DNA of 64,000 nucleotides, from NCBI GenBank assembly GCA_964636505.1, contig CAZWRY010000004.1:1-64000 (forward strand). Reading direction: 5' to 3'. Positions 42,509 through 50,913 of this stretch are shown here, one piece after another; within the stretch, counting starts at the first letter, position 1, and each line of letters begins with the position of its first letter. The position numbers and the translations under genes were made by a program. The notes under the pieces were generated by a model. The model was given only the letters and a program-made list of their open reading frames with translations. It was not told the origin of the DNA and did not search any database. The DNA is from CAZSCF01 sp964636505. Its GTDB lineage: Bacteria; Patescibacteriota; Minisyncoccia; Moranbacterales; UBA2206.

Positions 42509-43051
42509 TTGATTAAAAACTTAAAATTAAAAATTAAAAATTCTCCCGGAACTCTCCGGGTTTTAGGAGTGGATCCCGGCACCGCCACGACTGGCTGGGC
42601 CGTTCTTGAAGAAAAAAATGGAAGAGTACTTCCCGTGGCCTTTGGACACATCGCTACGCCCAAGGAAAATAAAGAGGAAGTCAGACTTCTTGAAATTTCA
42701 GACGACTTGCAAAGCATAATCGAAAAATACTGCCCCCAAGAGGCGGCTATAGAACAGCTTTTTTTCTTCAAGAACAAGAAAACAATCATCCAGGTCGGCC
42801 AGGCGCGCGGAGCTGTTCTCTTGACGCTTGAGCAAAAAAATGTTACTATCTTCAATTACACCCCTCTCCAGGTTAAGCAAGCTCTCACAGGATATGGCCG
42901 AGCAGAAAAGAAACAAATGCAATTAATGGTAAAGAATATTTTAAAGCTAAAATCCGTTCCTAAGCCGGATGATGTGGCAGATGCCATTGCTATTGCCCTC
43001 TGCCATCTCAATAGCCGCAGAATTAATTCTCTGGAAAAAACTGCTTATTAA
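42509..43051 (+). CDS. ruvC: Holliday junction resolvase RuvC
   Basis: 180 residues. The catalytic acids lie in VLGVDPGTATTGW, AAIEQLFFFKN and PDDVADAIAIALCH (Asp, Glu, Asp, Asp). It cuts junctions held by RuvAB. The N-terminus is extended by repeat-derived residues (KNLKLKIKNSPGT) from AAAATTA repeats and a small CCCGGA/TCCGGG hairpin; the start is an unusual TTG at 42509 and may lie further in. No alternative ATG is available before the core. Confidence 0.94.
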   Translation: MIKNLKLKIKNSPGTLRVLGVDPGTATTGWAVLEEKNGRVLPVAFGHIATPKENKEEVRLLEISDDLQSIIEKYCPQEAAIEQLFFFKNKKTIIQVGQARGAVLLTLEQKNVTIFNYTPLQVKQALTGYGRAEKKQMQLMVKNILKLKSVPKPDDVADAIAIALCHLNSRRINSLEKTAY

Positions 43052-43074
43052 TTTAGTTTAAAAAAAATAAATTT

Positions 43075-43728
43075 ATGGAAAACATAAGCCCTTTAGTTGA
43101 TCTTTTCATAAGACAAGGTGTTCCCCTGGAAACCGTTGTTTTAATTTTAATGTTTCCAATTATCGCAACTTTAATTGTTTTCTTTCGCCAAGTTTTAGGC
43201 ATTAAAGCTTTTGGCATCTATACACCTTTAATCATCACTTTTGCTTTTTTGGCGGCTCATGATTTGCGCTATGGAATTGCCATTTTTATTTCGGTAATTC
43301 TTGTTGGCATGGTTACGCGTTTTTTACTTAAGCCCTTGCGCCTCCTTTACTTGCCGCGCGTAGCTATCATGCTCTCGGTTGTTGCTGCGGTCATGTTGGT
43401 CTTTTTGGCTTTTAGCGGTAGCCTGCGCAGAACAGGACTTGCCGCCGTTTCCATTTTCCCAATTTTAATTATGATAACTTTGGTAGAAAAATTTATCACC
43501 ATCCAAATTGAAAAAGGCAACAAGGCCGCTGTGGTTCTGGCCATTGAAACCTTGTTCATTTCCATTATTGGTTATTTTGTTGCCAGTTGGAATTTTTTAA
43601 TTCAATTTTTAGTTTCTTATCCCTGGATCGTTCTTCTTTTTCTTCCTATTAATATTGTTTTGGGGAAATGGACGGGACTTAGGCTTTCTGAATATTTTCG
43701 CTTCAAAGAAGTGATGAAAAAATTATAA
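43075..43728 (+). CDS. 7TM protein (7TM_transglut type, without the transglutaminase part)
   Basis: 217 residues and six to seven membrane helices (LILMFPIIATLIVFFRQV, GIYTPLIITFAFLAA and so on). This matches the seven-helix domain that in other bacteria is fused to an inactive transglutaminase and encoded next to RimK-type ligases. Here the transglutaminase part is missing. It starts 23 nt after ruvC and is the first gene of the ATP-grasp operon, so it is probably the membrane anchor or transport component. Confidence 0.78.
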   Translation: MENISPLVDLFIRQGVPLETVVLILMFPIIATLIVFFRQVLGIKAFGIYTPLIITFAFLAAHDLRYGIAIFISVILVGMVTRFLLKPLRLLYLPRVAIMLSVVAAVMLVFLAFSGSLRRTGLAAVSIFPILIMITLVEKFITIQIEKGNKAAVVLAIETLFISIIGYFVASWNFLIQFLVSYPWIVLLFLPINIVLGKWTGLRLSEYFRFKEVMKKL

Positions 43729-43749
43729 CTTTTCTCTTAATTTATCGCT

Positions 43750-45159
43750 ATGTTTGATTTTTTTAAAAAAAGAAGCGGGATACTGGGAATGAATGCCAGA
43801 AATCTTGACTATATTCGTCCTTACAACCTGAAAAGTGCCAAAAGACTCGCTGATAACAAACTTTTAAGTAAAAAAAAATTGGCTAAAAGCGGCATTTCCG
43901 TTTCGCCGTTGCTTTTTAAAATACGCAGCCGCGAAGAATTGGAAAGTTTTGACTGGAGCAAGCTTCCGGAAAGTTTCGCACTAAAACCTAACCGCGGATT
44001 TGGAGGAGAAGGCATCATTGTTGTCTATGGAAAAAAGAAAAACTCCGAAAATACCTGGATAAAAGCCGACAGATCAAAGGTTACCGTTGAAGATTTAAAA
44101 AACCATATTCAAAATATCTTGGATGGAGCTTTTTCTTTGGCCAATACTCTGGACATCGCCTTTTTTGAAGAAAGAGTTAGGCTAAGCAAGTCTTTTAAGC
44201 CCTACACCTTTAAGGGCATTCCGGATATTCGGGTCATTGTTTTTAATAAAGTGCCTGTCATGGCCATGCTCCGACTTCCAACTAAAGAGTCTGGCGGCAA
44301 AGCCAATTTACATCAGGGCGCCATTGGAGTTGGCATTGATATGGCTTCCGGCATTACTACTTCGGCCGTACAGGGAAAAAACAAATTAATTGAAAAAATG
44401 CCAGATTCAAGGATGTCCACCAGTGGGTTTAAGATACCTTTTTGGAAGGATATTTTGCTCTTAGCTGTCCGCGCTCAAGAGATATCCAAGCTGGGTTATT
44501 TGGGCGTTGACATTGCTATTGACAAAGAGAGAGGTCCGCTTATTTTGGAATTAAATGCCCGCCCAGGACTTTCCATTCAAATAGCCAACTTGGCCGGCCT
44601 AAAAGAGCGCCTGAAAAGAGTTAGCGGCCTTAAAATCAAATCTCTTGAACGTGGCGTTCGCGTCGGCATGGATCTTTTTGGAGGAGAAATTGAAGAGGAG
44701 GTTGAAGATATCTCCGGACGCAAAGTAATCGGACCGATAGAAAAAATCAAGCTAATCGGAAAAGAAGGAAAAGAAATTGAAGTTGAAGCTAAAATTGATA
44801 CAGGAGCTTTTTCTTCCTCTATTGACATAAATCTTGCTAAAGAGCTAGGCTTTCAAGAAATTATAGAAAAATTTTCTGAACTAGACTTGTCAGAATATAA
44901 ATTATTACCAGAAAATGAAGCTGTTATTAAAAAAGATGTGTTGGAAAAATATAAAAACAAGATTCCAGACCTAGAAGATGTGGCCGTTGTTTTTTCATCA
45001 CACGGAGCATCAATTCGCCCAATAGTTAAGATTAACTTTATCATGGATAATCTGGAAATATTTTCCAGAATGAACATAATAGACAGAAGTAATCTGAAAT
45101 GTCCCGTTATTATCGGCAGAAAAAACCTGGAAAAATTCTTAATTGATGTAAACAAATAA
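43750..45159 (+). CDS. ATP-grasp ligase (alpha-L-glutamate-ligase-like) fused to retropepsin-like protease
   Basis: 469 residues. Residues ~1-300 are a RimK-related ATP-grasp domain (FALKPNRGFGGEGIIVVYG, IPDIRVIVFNKVPV, GVDIAIDKERGPLILELNARPGLSIQ). Residues ~330-469 are a RimB/ATP-dependent zinc-protease-type retropepsin-like domain with the catalytic-type DTGAFSSSID and a C-terminal CPVIIGRKNL. Elsewhere these are two genes side by side; the fusion links peptide-bond formation with cleavage or capping. 21 nt after the 7TM gene. Confidence 0.85.
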   Translation: MFDFFKKRSGILGMNARNLDYIRPYNLKSAKRLADNKLLSKKKLAKSGISVSPLLFKIRSREELESFDWSKLPESFALKPNRGFGGEGIIVVYGKKKNSENTWIKADRSKVTVEDLKNHIQNILDGAFSLANTLDIAFFEERVRLSKSFKPYTFKGIPDIRVIVFNKVPVMAMLRLPTKESGGKANLHQGAIGVGIDMASGITTSAVQGKNKLIEKMPDSRMSTSGFKIPFWKDILLLAVRAQEISKLGYLGVDIAIDKERGPLILELNARPGLSIQIANLAGLKERLKRVSGLKIKSLERGVRVGMDLFGGEIEEEVEDISGRKVIGPIEKIKLIGKEGKEIEVEAKIDTGAFSSSIDINLAKELGFQEIIEKFSELDLSEYKLLPENEAVIKKDVLEKYKNKIPDLEDVAVVFSSHGASIRPIVKINFIMDNLEIFSRMNIIDRSNLKCPVIIGRKNLEKFLIDVNK

Positions 45160-45164
45160 GGCAT

Positions 45165-46178
45165 ATGAAAATATTAAAGAGTTTAAAAAAAATTACCCTA
45201 AAAAACTTGAATGAGATAGACTTTAAACATAAAAAAAGCACGGCAGAAGAACTGCTAAAAGCTTCTCTAAAGAAAAAAGTTGAGGTTTTTAGGGTTTTTG
45301 AAGACAGGTTTATTTTTATTTTAAAAAAGAAAGACAAGCTTTTTTGGATTAGTAAAGCGCTAACCTCAAAAGCAAACCCCGTAGGTATTAGCATCGCGCG
45401 AGACAAGAAGTTGACCACAAGACTGCTTTATGAAATTGGTTATCCGGTCGCCCCCAGCAGCATGATTTCCGATATTTCAGAATTAAAAGAAGCCATAAAA
45501 AAAATAAAATTTCCAGTTGTTATAAAGCCCTTGAGGTCTTTGGGGGGGAAGGGTGTTACCGTCAACATAAGAACAAAAAACCTTTTGTTTGATTCCTTTA
45601 GAATTGCTAAAAAGTTTGATAAAAAAATATTGGTTGAAAAACACATAGAAGGAGATTATTACAGGCTAACCTATATAGCTAACGGTTTTTATGCCGCAAC
45701 CAAAAACATGCCTGCGTATATAGTTGGAGACGGGAAAAAAACAGCCAAACAATTAATTGACAGTGAAAATAAAAATAATAAAGAAAGAAAGGACAAGGGA
45801 AGATTAAAAAAAATAAAGATTTCTGAAAAAACAAAAAGGTTTTTAGCTACTTACGGATACACTTTTAGCTCTATAATACCTAAAAGCAAAAAAATACCTC
45901 TTTGTTTTAGCGGTTTTGATGGCGGAGAATATATTGATGTTACAAAAAACGTTCATCCTTATTTTATTAAAATGGCAAGTAGAATTTCTAAAATATTGGA
46001 CCTTCCCATAATAGGAGTTGATATTATAACAAAAACTATCAGCAAGCCACTTAATAAAACAGGCGGAGTGATTTTGGAAATAAATGGCACATACCCCGAC
46101 ATTCAATTTCACAATATGCCAACACAAGGAAAGCCAATAAATTTGGCGCCAAAGCTAATTGATTGTTTATTTGAATAA
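45165..46178 (+). CDS. ATP-grasp amide ligase (cyanophycin-synthetase/RimK-like)
   Basis: 337 residues. ATP-grasp motifs: FPVVIKPLRSLGGKGVTV, ILVEKHIEGDYYRLTYI and GVDIITKTISKPLNKTGG VILEINGTYPDIQF, the last with the metal-binding E-x-N. The central part (VGDGKKTAKQLIDSEN) is typical of cyanophycin synthetase and glutathione-synthase-like ligases. It joins an amine to an acyl-phosphate; the substrate is unknown. Starts 5 nt after the previous gene. Confidence 0.83.
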   Translation: MKILKSLKKITLKNLNEIDFKHKKSTAEELLKASLKKKVEVFRVFEDRFIFILKKKDKLFWISKALTSKANPVGISIARDKKLTTRLLYEIGYPVAPSSMISDISELKEAIKKIKFPVVIKPLRSLGGKGVTVNIRTKNLLFDSFRIAKKFDKKILVEKHIEGDYYRLTYIANGFYAATKNMPAYIVGDGKKTAKQLIDSENKNNKERKDKGRLKKIKISEKTKRFLATYGYTFSSIIPKSKKIPLCFSGFDGGEYIDVTKNVHPYFIKMASRISKILDLPIIGVDIITKTISKPLNKTGGVILEINGTYPDIQFHNMPTQGKPINLAPKLIDCLFE

Positions 46179-46199
46179 TTTTTTAATAAAAACAATTCA

Positions 46200-47081
46200 A
46201 TGTCTCCTATAAACTTTTTAATAATAGGCCCTGATAATGAAAACACTTGGGATTTAGTTAATGAAATAAAAAAAAGAAAACATTCAGTCTTGTCTCTGCC
46301 AATAAAAGAAATTTTTTTTGAGTTTTCCAATAAAAAATTTAAGGCCTTTTGGAAAAATAAAGATCTTGATCTTTTTGATATCATTCTTTTTAGGGGATAT
46401 AATGAAAGCTTTATTGAAGCCGGTGTCCTGGCAAAAAAGTTTCTTGACGATAAAAAAACGGTGGTTGATGAGGTTATTGGCAAAGGATTTATTCCAGGCA
46501 AAACATTTGAGGCAAGCCGACTTATTAAAAACAAGCTCCGACATCCAAAAACATTGCAGTGTATTAACAGCTCTATTTGTACAAGTGTTCTAAAAAAAAT
46601 ATCTTTTCCTATTATAGTAAAGCCCGTCCACGGACAAAAAGGCAAGGATATGCATAAATTTAAAAACATCAAGGAAGCCGAGGTTTTTTTAAAGAAAAAT
46701 CCTACAGGCTATTTAATCCAGGAATATTGTAAAATAGACGGGGATATACGTGTTTTTGTTGTAGGAAATAAGGTTTTAGGAGCAATAAAAAGATTTGTCA
46801 TTGATGGAGACTTCCGCTCTAATGCTTCCTTGGGCGCAAAGGCAAAAAAATATCCCGTAGACAAAGAATTGCGAAGATTGTCTGTTTCTGCAGCAAAAAT
46901 AATGAAGTATGAAATCGCTGGAGTTGATATTATTAAATATGAGGGAAAATATTTTATCTTAGAAGTTAACTTTGCTCCCCAATGGCAAAAATTCAAAGAA
47001 ATTACAGGCATTAATCCGGCAAAAGACATAATCAATTACGCAATAAGAAAATATGAAAAAAATAAAGGTAGGTTTTTTTAA
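46200..47081 (+). CDS. RimK-like ATP-grasp ligase
   Basis: 293 residues. N-terminal Rossmann-like start (INFLIIGPDNENTWDL), ATP-grasp core (FPIIVKPVHGQKGKDMHKF, YLIQEYCKIDGDIRVFVVGNKV, AGVDIIKYEGKYFILEVNFAPQW). The E-V-N metal motif is present. The 3' end overlaps the next ligase gene by 29 nt, so translation of the two is probably coupled. Substrate unknown. Confidence 0.82.
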   Translation: MSPINFLIIGPDNENTWDLVNEIKKRKHSVLSLPIKEIFFEFSNKKFKAFWKNKDLDLFDIILFRGYNESFIEAGVLAKKFLDDKKTVVDEVIGKGFIPGKTFEASRLIKNKLRHPKTLQCINSSICTSVLKKISFPIIVKPVHGQKGKDMHKFKNIKEAEVFLKKNPTGYLIQEYCKIDGDIRVFVVGNKVLGAIKRFVIDGDFRSNASLGAKAKKYPVDKELRRLSVSAAKIMKYEIAGVDIIKYEGKYFILEVNFAPQWQKFKEITGINPAKDIINYAIRKYEKNKGRFF

Positions 47082-47997
47082 GTCTCCGCAAGGAGTTTTT
47101 ACCAAGAAAATAATTAAAAAAATAGAGAAAAAACTCAAAGAAAAAAACTTTATAGAGCTTTATACGGGTTTAGATTTTAGAAAAGGCCAAGTAATAAACG
47201 GTCGGGTCATAGTTGATGGCTTTGATTTAAATAGTCTGGATGTTTATTTTTGGCACGACGCCATAAAGGCGTCTGAATGGGATGGTGACAATTATTTTTT
47301 AAATGTTTTAAGAGCTCTTGAAAACAATTGCCTTGTTATTAATTCAAGTGAGGCAACTCGAACAATTAGCGATAAGTTTTTATCACATAACCTTCTCCTT
47401 AAAAACCGTTTGCCTGTTGTAGATTTTGCCTTGATTGATTTTAACAGAAGCGCACTAAAAAAAATTTTTGGTCTTTTTGACGGTTCAATTGTCATTAAGC
47501 CAAGGTTTGGAGGTTGGGGAATTGGAGTAGAAAAAATATCTTCACAAAACGAATTGTTTAGCTGGTTCAACAAGACGAAAAAGGCTAAAAATCCACCGAA
47601 GCAAATCTTGATTGAAAAGTATTTTAAAAATGATTTATCAAAATGGATTGCTGTTGTTGTTTTGGGAGAAAAAATTCTTTTTGGTTATAGAAAAAAAATA
47701 ACCACCGGTTCTGATTGGAAAATTTACGACCCTCAAAAAAAGGATGGCAAGGGAGCTTATTCTGAATACGTTGATCCTCCTAAAAAACTCAAAGAGATAG
47801 CCCTTGCAGCCAAAAGGGCTGTAAAAAAAGATATTGTGGGATTTGATTTTATTTTTACAAATGAAGGTTATAAGATAGTTGATGAAAATGGTCGTCCGGG
47901 TATTTATAAAAATTGTCTTGCTCAATGTAGGTTAAAAATAGAAGATGAGATTGCTAACCTGATAATCAACAAGGTGCTTTCTAAAAATAAAACATAG
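47053..47997 (+). CDS. ATP-grasp ligase, third stand-alone copy
   Basis: 314 residues. FDGSIVIKPRFGGWGIGVEKIS, QILIEKYFKNDLSKWIAVVVLGEKILF and FTNEGYKIVDENGRPGIYKN are the ATP-grasp elements; the last metal motif is D-E-N-G rather than the usual E-x-N. The N-terminal ~130 residues (VGFFKSPQGVFTKK, VYFWHDAIKASEWDG) differ from the other two ligases, so it probably handles a different acceptor. It ends 48 nt before the penicillin-binding protein. Confidence 0.8.
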   Translation: MKKIKVGFFKSPQGVFTKKIIKKIEKKLKEKNFIELYTGLDFRKGQVINGRVIVDGFDLNSLDVYFWHDAIKASEWDGDNYFLNVLRALENNCLVINSSEATRTISDKFLSHNLLLKNRLPVVDFALIDFNRSALKKIFGLFDGSIVIKPRFGGWGIGVEKISSQNELFSWFNKTKKAKNPPKQILIEKYFKNDLSKWIAVVVLGEKILFGYRKKITTGSDWKIYDPQKKDGKGAYSEYVDPPKKLKEIALAAKRAVKKDIVGFDFIFTNEGYKIVDENGRPGIYKNCLAQCRLKIEDEIANLIINKVLSKNKT

Positions 47998-48002
47998 CTT
48001 TC

Positions 48003-48031
48003 TTGAAATTTTATCTTTTTTAGTTTATAAT
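48003..48031 (+). promoter_or_regulatory. Promoter of the penicillin-binding protein gene
   Basis: TTGAAA (48003-48008), 17 bp, TATAAT (48026-48031). The ATG at 48046 follows so closely that the leader would be only about 8 nt, i.e. nearly leaderless. Confidence 0.75.
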
Positions 48032-48045
48032 ACGGTTTGACCCTT

Positions 48046-50553
48046 ATGCCACACGTTTTTGTTTCATTTAAAGACCTAAAGGCTGTTTCCAAAAAAAACA
48101 AATGGAAGTTTTTTGGAATTTTGGCTGCTTATTTTTGCCTAGCGCTTTTTATTTTTGTTTTGGGCGTTTTTGTTTATTTTTATAAGGACTTACCTTCTCC
48201 GGGAAAAATGAATACTCGCTTTATAGCCGAGTCAACCAAAATATATGACCGGACCGGACAACACATTCTTTATGAGGTTCATGGAGAAGAAAAAAGAACA
48301 ATTATTCCTTTTGACAATATTCCAGAAAGCGTCCGCTATGCGACAATTTCTTTGGAAGATCAGGACTTTTATTCCCACCATGGTATAAAAATCTCTTCTA
48401 TTATACGTTCGGCACTTAAAGATATTTTAAAAAGATCGGCCGCACAAGGAGGTTCAACCATAACCCAGCAGTTTGTAAAAAAGGCTCTTCTAACTGACGA
48501 AAAGAAACTTTCCCGCAAAATAAAGGAAGTAATCTTGTCCCTAGAATTAGAAACCAAGTATTCTAAGGATGAAATTTTAGAAATGTATCTAAACCAAATC
48601 CCTTATGGTTCAAATGCTTATGGAATAGAAGCCGCTGCCCAAACTTTTTTTGGGAAAAACGCTAAAAACCTTACTTTGGATGAAGCTGCTCTTTTAGCTT
48701 CTCTGCCGCAGGCTCCTAGTTATTATTCTCCCAACGGTTCTCATCCTGACGCCTTGAAAGGTCGCCAAGAGTTTGCCCTCAAAAGAATGGCTGACCTGGG
48801 CTACATTACACCAGAACAAGCTACTGAATTTAAGCAGGTTGATGTTTTGGCTAAAATAAAGCCTTTTAGAGAGAAAATTGACGCTCCACACTTCGTTATG
48901 TACATCAAGGAATATCTTGAAAAAACTTACGGAGAACAAGCCGTTGAACAAGGCGGCCTAAAAGTTTATACCACGCTAGACTGGGATAAACAACAAATTG
49001 CTGAAAAGGCAGTTCGTGAAGGAGCAGAATCTAACGCTAAAAAATATGGTGCAAATAATGCTTCTTTAGTTGCTATTGATCCGAAAAACAGTCAAATTCT
49101 AGCCATGGTTGGGTCAAAAGACTATTTTGATAAGACAATTGATGGACAAGTAAATGTGGCTATTCGTGATCGCCAGCCGGGATCATCTTTTAAGCCTTAT
49201 GTTTATTTGACCGCCTTTAAGAAGGGCTACACACCAGAAACGCAGCTTTGGGACGTAGATACCAATTTTGAAACATCTGATGGAAAAACCTACAACCCAA
49301 AGAATTACGATGGGCAAAACAGGGGTCTCTTGCAAATGAAAAACACTTTAGCCATGTCCTTAAATGTGCCTGCCGTTAAAGCTCTTTACCTGGCTGGAGT
49401 CAAAGACTCAATTCAAACAGCTAAAGACATGGGCATAAACACGCTAAACGATCCGGATAAGCTTGGTTTGTCTTTGGTTTTGGGAGGAGGTGAGGTTAAG
49501 TTACTTGAACATACAAATGCTTTTGCCACTCTGGCTAACGGAGGGATTTTTCGCAATAAAACTGCTATTTTAAAAATAACCGACGCCAAAGACAATGTTT
49601 TGGAAGAATATAAAGCCAGCACCGGCAAAAGAGTTGTGGAAGAAAAATATATTGCTATGCTAGATTATGTTCTATCTACAAATGATCTCCGGGCACCCGT
49701 TTTTGGAAATAGCAATCCACTTGCTTTTAGCAATCGTCAGGTTGCCGCCAAAACCGGAACAACCAATGAATGGCGCGATGGATGGACGATGGGCTATACC
49801 CCCTCTTTAGCTGTTGGCGTTTGGGCCGGAAACAACAATAACTCGCCCATGGCCAAGGGGGCCGATGGCGTTTATGTTGCCGCACCTATCTGGAGATCTT
49901 TTATGGAACAAGCTCTAAAAAACTATGCCAACGAAGATTTCCCTAAATATGAAAAAGAAGAAACAGGTAAAGATATTTTGGATGGAAAAATGGACCCTTT
50001 AAAAAAAACCGAGGTCTGTGAAATTAAAAAAGACAAATTTTGCCTGGCTACATCTTCTTGCCCAGATAAAAAAAGAGATGAAAAAAAGTTTTTTGTCGGA
50101 CACTCAATTCTTTATTATGTTAACAAAGATGACCCACGAGGCAGCCAACCTAAAAATCCAGGCAGCGACCCTCAGTTTGAAAACTGGGAAAAAGCTGTCA
50201 AAAAATGGGCTGTTGACCAAAAAGACATAAGCAAAAAAGATGTCCCGTCTGAAAGTTGTAAATCGGAAGATTTTGACGCAGTAAGCGTATCTGTGTCCAT
50301 CTCTTCTCCAAACGACGGCGAAACTGTCACAGAAACATCTTTTTCTATTACCGCTAGCGCCTCAGCTGAGGCTGGCATCAAAAAGATTACTCTTTATATT
50401 AATGGCACAGAAATAACATCTTCAAACGACTCCTCTTTAAGTCATGTTTATCCTACCCCAAGCGGCGAAAATGCCTTAGACATCCGAGTTTCCGCTGAGG
50501 ATAAACATGGAAACGGCGCCTCAGATTCCATCCGCATAAACACCAAGCTTTAA
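48046..50553 (+). CDS. Bifunctional penicillin-binding protein (PBP1A-like)
   Basis: 835 residues from the ATG at 48046. One N-terminal membrane helix (~20-45), then family GT51 glycosyltransferase (SLEDQDFYSHHGI, GGSTITQQFVKKAL, LEMYLNQIPYGSNAYG), then the transpeptidase with the serine in GSSFKPYVY, and KTGTTNEW. The C-terminal ~100 residues are an Ig-like domain (ISSPNDGETVTETSF). It polymerises and cross-links peptidoglycan. It is separated from the ATP-grasp genes by its own promoter but may still work on related substrates. Confidence 0.95.
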   Translation: MPHVFVSFKDLKAVSKKNKWKFFGILAAYFCLALFIFVLGVFVYFYKDLPSPGKMNTRFIAESTKIYDRTGQHILYEVHGEEKRTIIPFDNIPESVRYATISLEDQDFYSHHGIKISSIIRSALKDILKRSAAQGGSTITQQFVKKALLTDEKKLSRKIKEVILSLELETKYSKDEILEMYLNQIPYGSNAYGIEAAAQTFFGKNAKNLTLDEAALLASLPQAPSYYSPNGSHPDALKGRQEFALKRMADLGYITPEQATEFKQVDVLAKIKPFREKIDAPHFVMYIKEYLEKTYGEQAVEQGGLKVYTTLDWDKQQIAEKAVREGAESNAKKYGANNASLVAIDPKNSQILAMVGSKDYFDKTIDGQVNVAIRDRQPGSSFKPYVYLTAFKKGYTPETQLWDVDTNFETSDGKTYNPKNYDGQNRGLLQMKNTLAMSLNVPAVKALYLAGVKDSIQTAKDMGINTLNDPDKLGLSLVLGGGEVKLLEHTNAFATLANGGIFRNKTAILKITDAKDNVLEEYKASTGKRVVEEKYIAMLDYVLSTNDLRAPVFGNSNPLAFSNRQVAAKTGTTNEWRDGWTMGYTPSLAVGVWAGNNNNSPMAKGADGVYVAAPIWRSFMEQALKNYANEDFPKYEKEETGKDILDGKMDPLKKTEVCEIKKDKFCLATSSCPDKKRDEKKFFVGHSILYYVNKDDPRGSQPKNPGSDPQFENWEKAVKKWAVDQKDISKKDVPSESCKSEDFDAVSVSVSISSPNDGETVTETSFSITASASAEAGIKKITLYINGTEITSSNDSSLSHVYPTPSGENALDIRVSAEDKHGNGASDSIRINTKL

Positions 50554-50560
50554 ATTTTTC

Positions 50561-50589
50561 AAAAAAAGCGTTCTTAAAACGCTTTTTTT
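50561..50589. terminator. Bidirectional terminator between the PBP and DUF721 genes
   Basis: AAAGCGTT-cttaa-AACGCTTT with A and T runs on both sides. Confidence 0.9.
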
Positions 50590-50621
50590 GTTTGTTTATT
50601 TTGACACTTTTTTTGGCTCTT

Positions 50622-50912
50622 TTATTTTATTTTTATTTCACTTATTAAGTTGGAGCCCGCTCTCTCGTTTATTTTTCGCATAATTTTTTCCCTGTTTAAC
50701 AAAAACTCAGAAGACCAGTTTGGGTTCCTCACCTTAACAAAAAGCGTGCCGTCAGACAAGCGATCGGGTGATATTTTTTCAAGACCTATTTTGCCAAAAT
50801 ATTCCAGAACACTTTCCCGAAAAACATAAAAAACAGACTCTTTGTCCACATCTGTTTTTTGGAACAAATATTTTTTCCCGTCTCCAACAAGATTTCTGAA
50901 CGATCTTATCAT
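50622..50912 (-). CDS. DUF721 (DciA-like) protein
   Basis: 96 residues. The KH-like DciA/DUF721 core is recognisable (KISPDRLSDGTLFVKVRNPNWSSEFLLNREKI). DciA loads the replicative helicase in bacteria without DnaC or DnaI. Its place in the dnaN-dnaA neighbourhood, 1 nt after trxB, supports a replication role. Confidence 0.82.
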   Translation of the reverse strand: MIRSFRNLVGDGKKYLFQKTDVDKESVFYVFRESVLEYFGKIGLEKISPDRLSDGTLFVKVRNPNWSSEFLLNREKIMRKINERAGSNLISEIKIK

Positions 50913-50913
50913 C

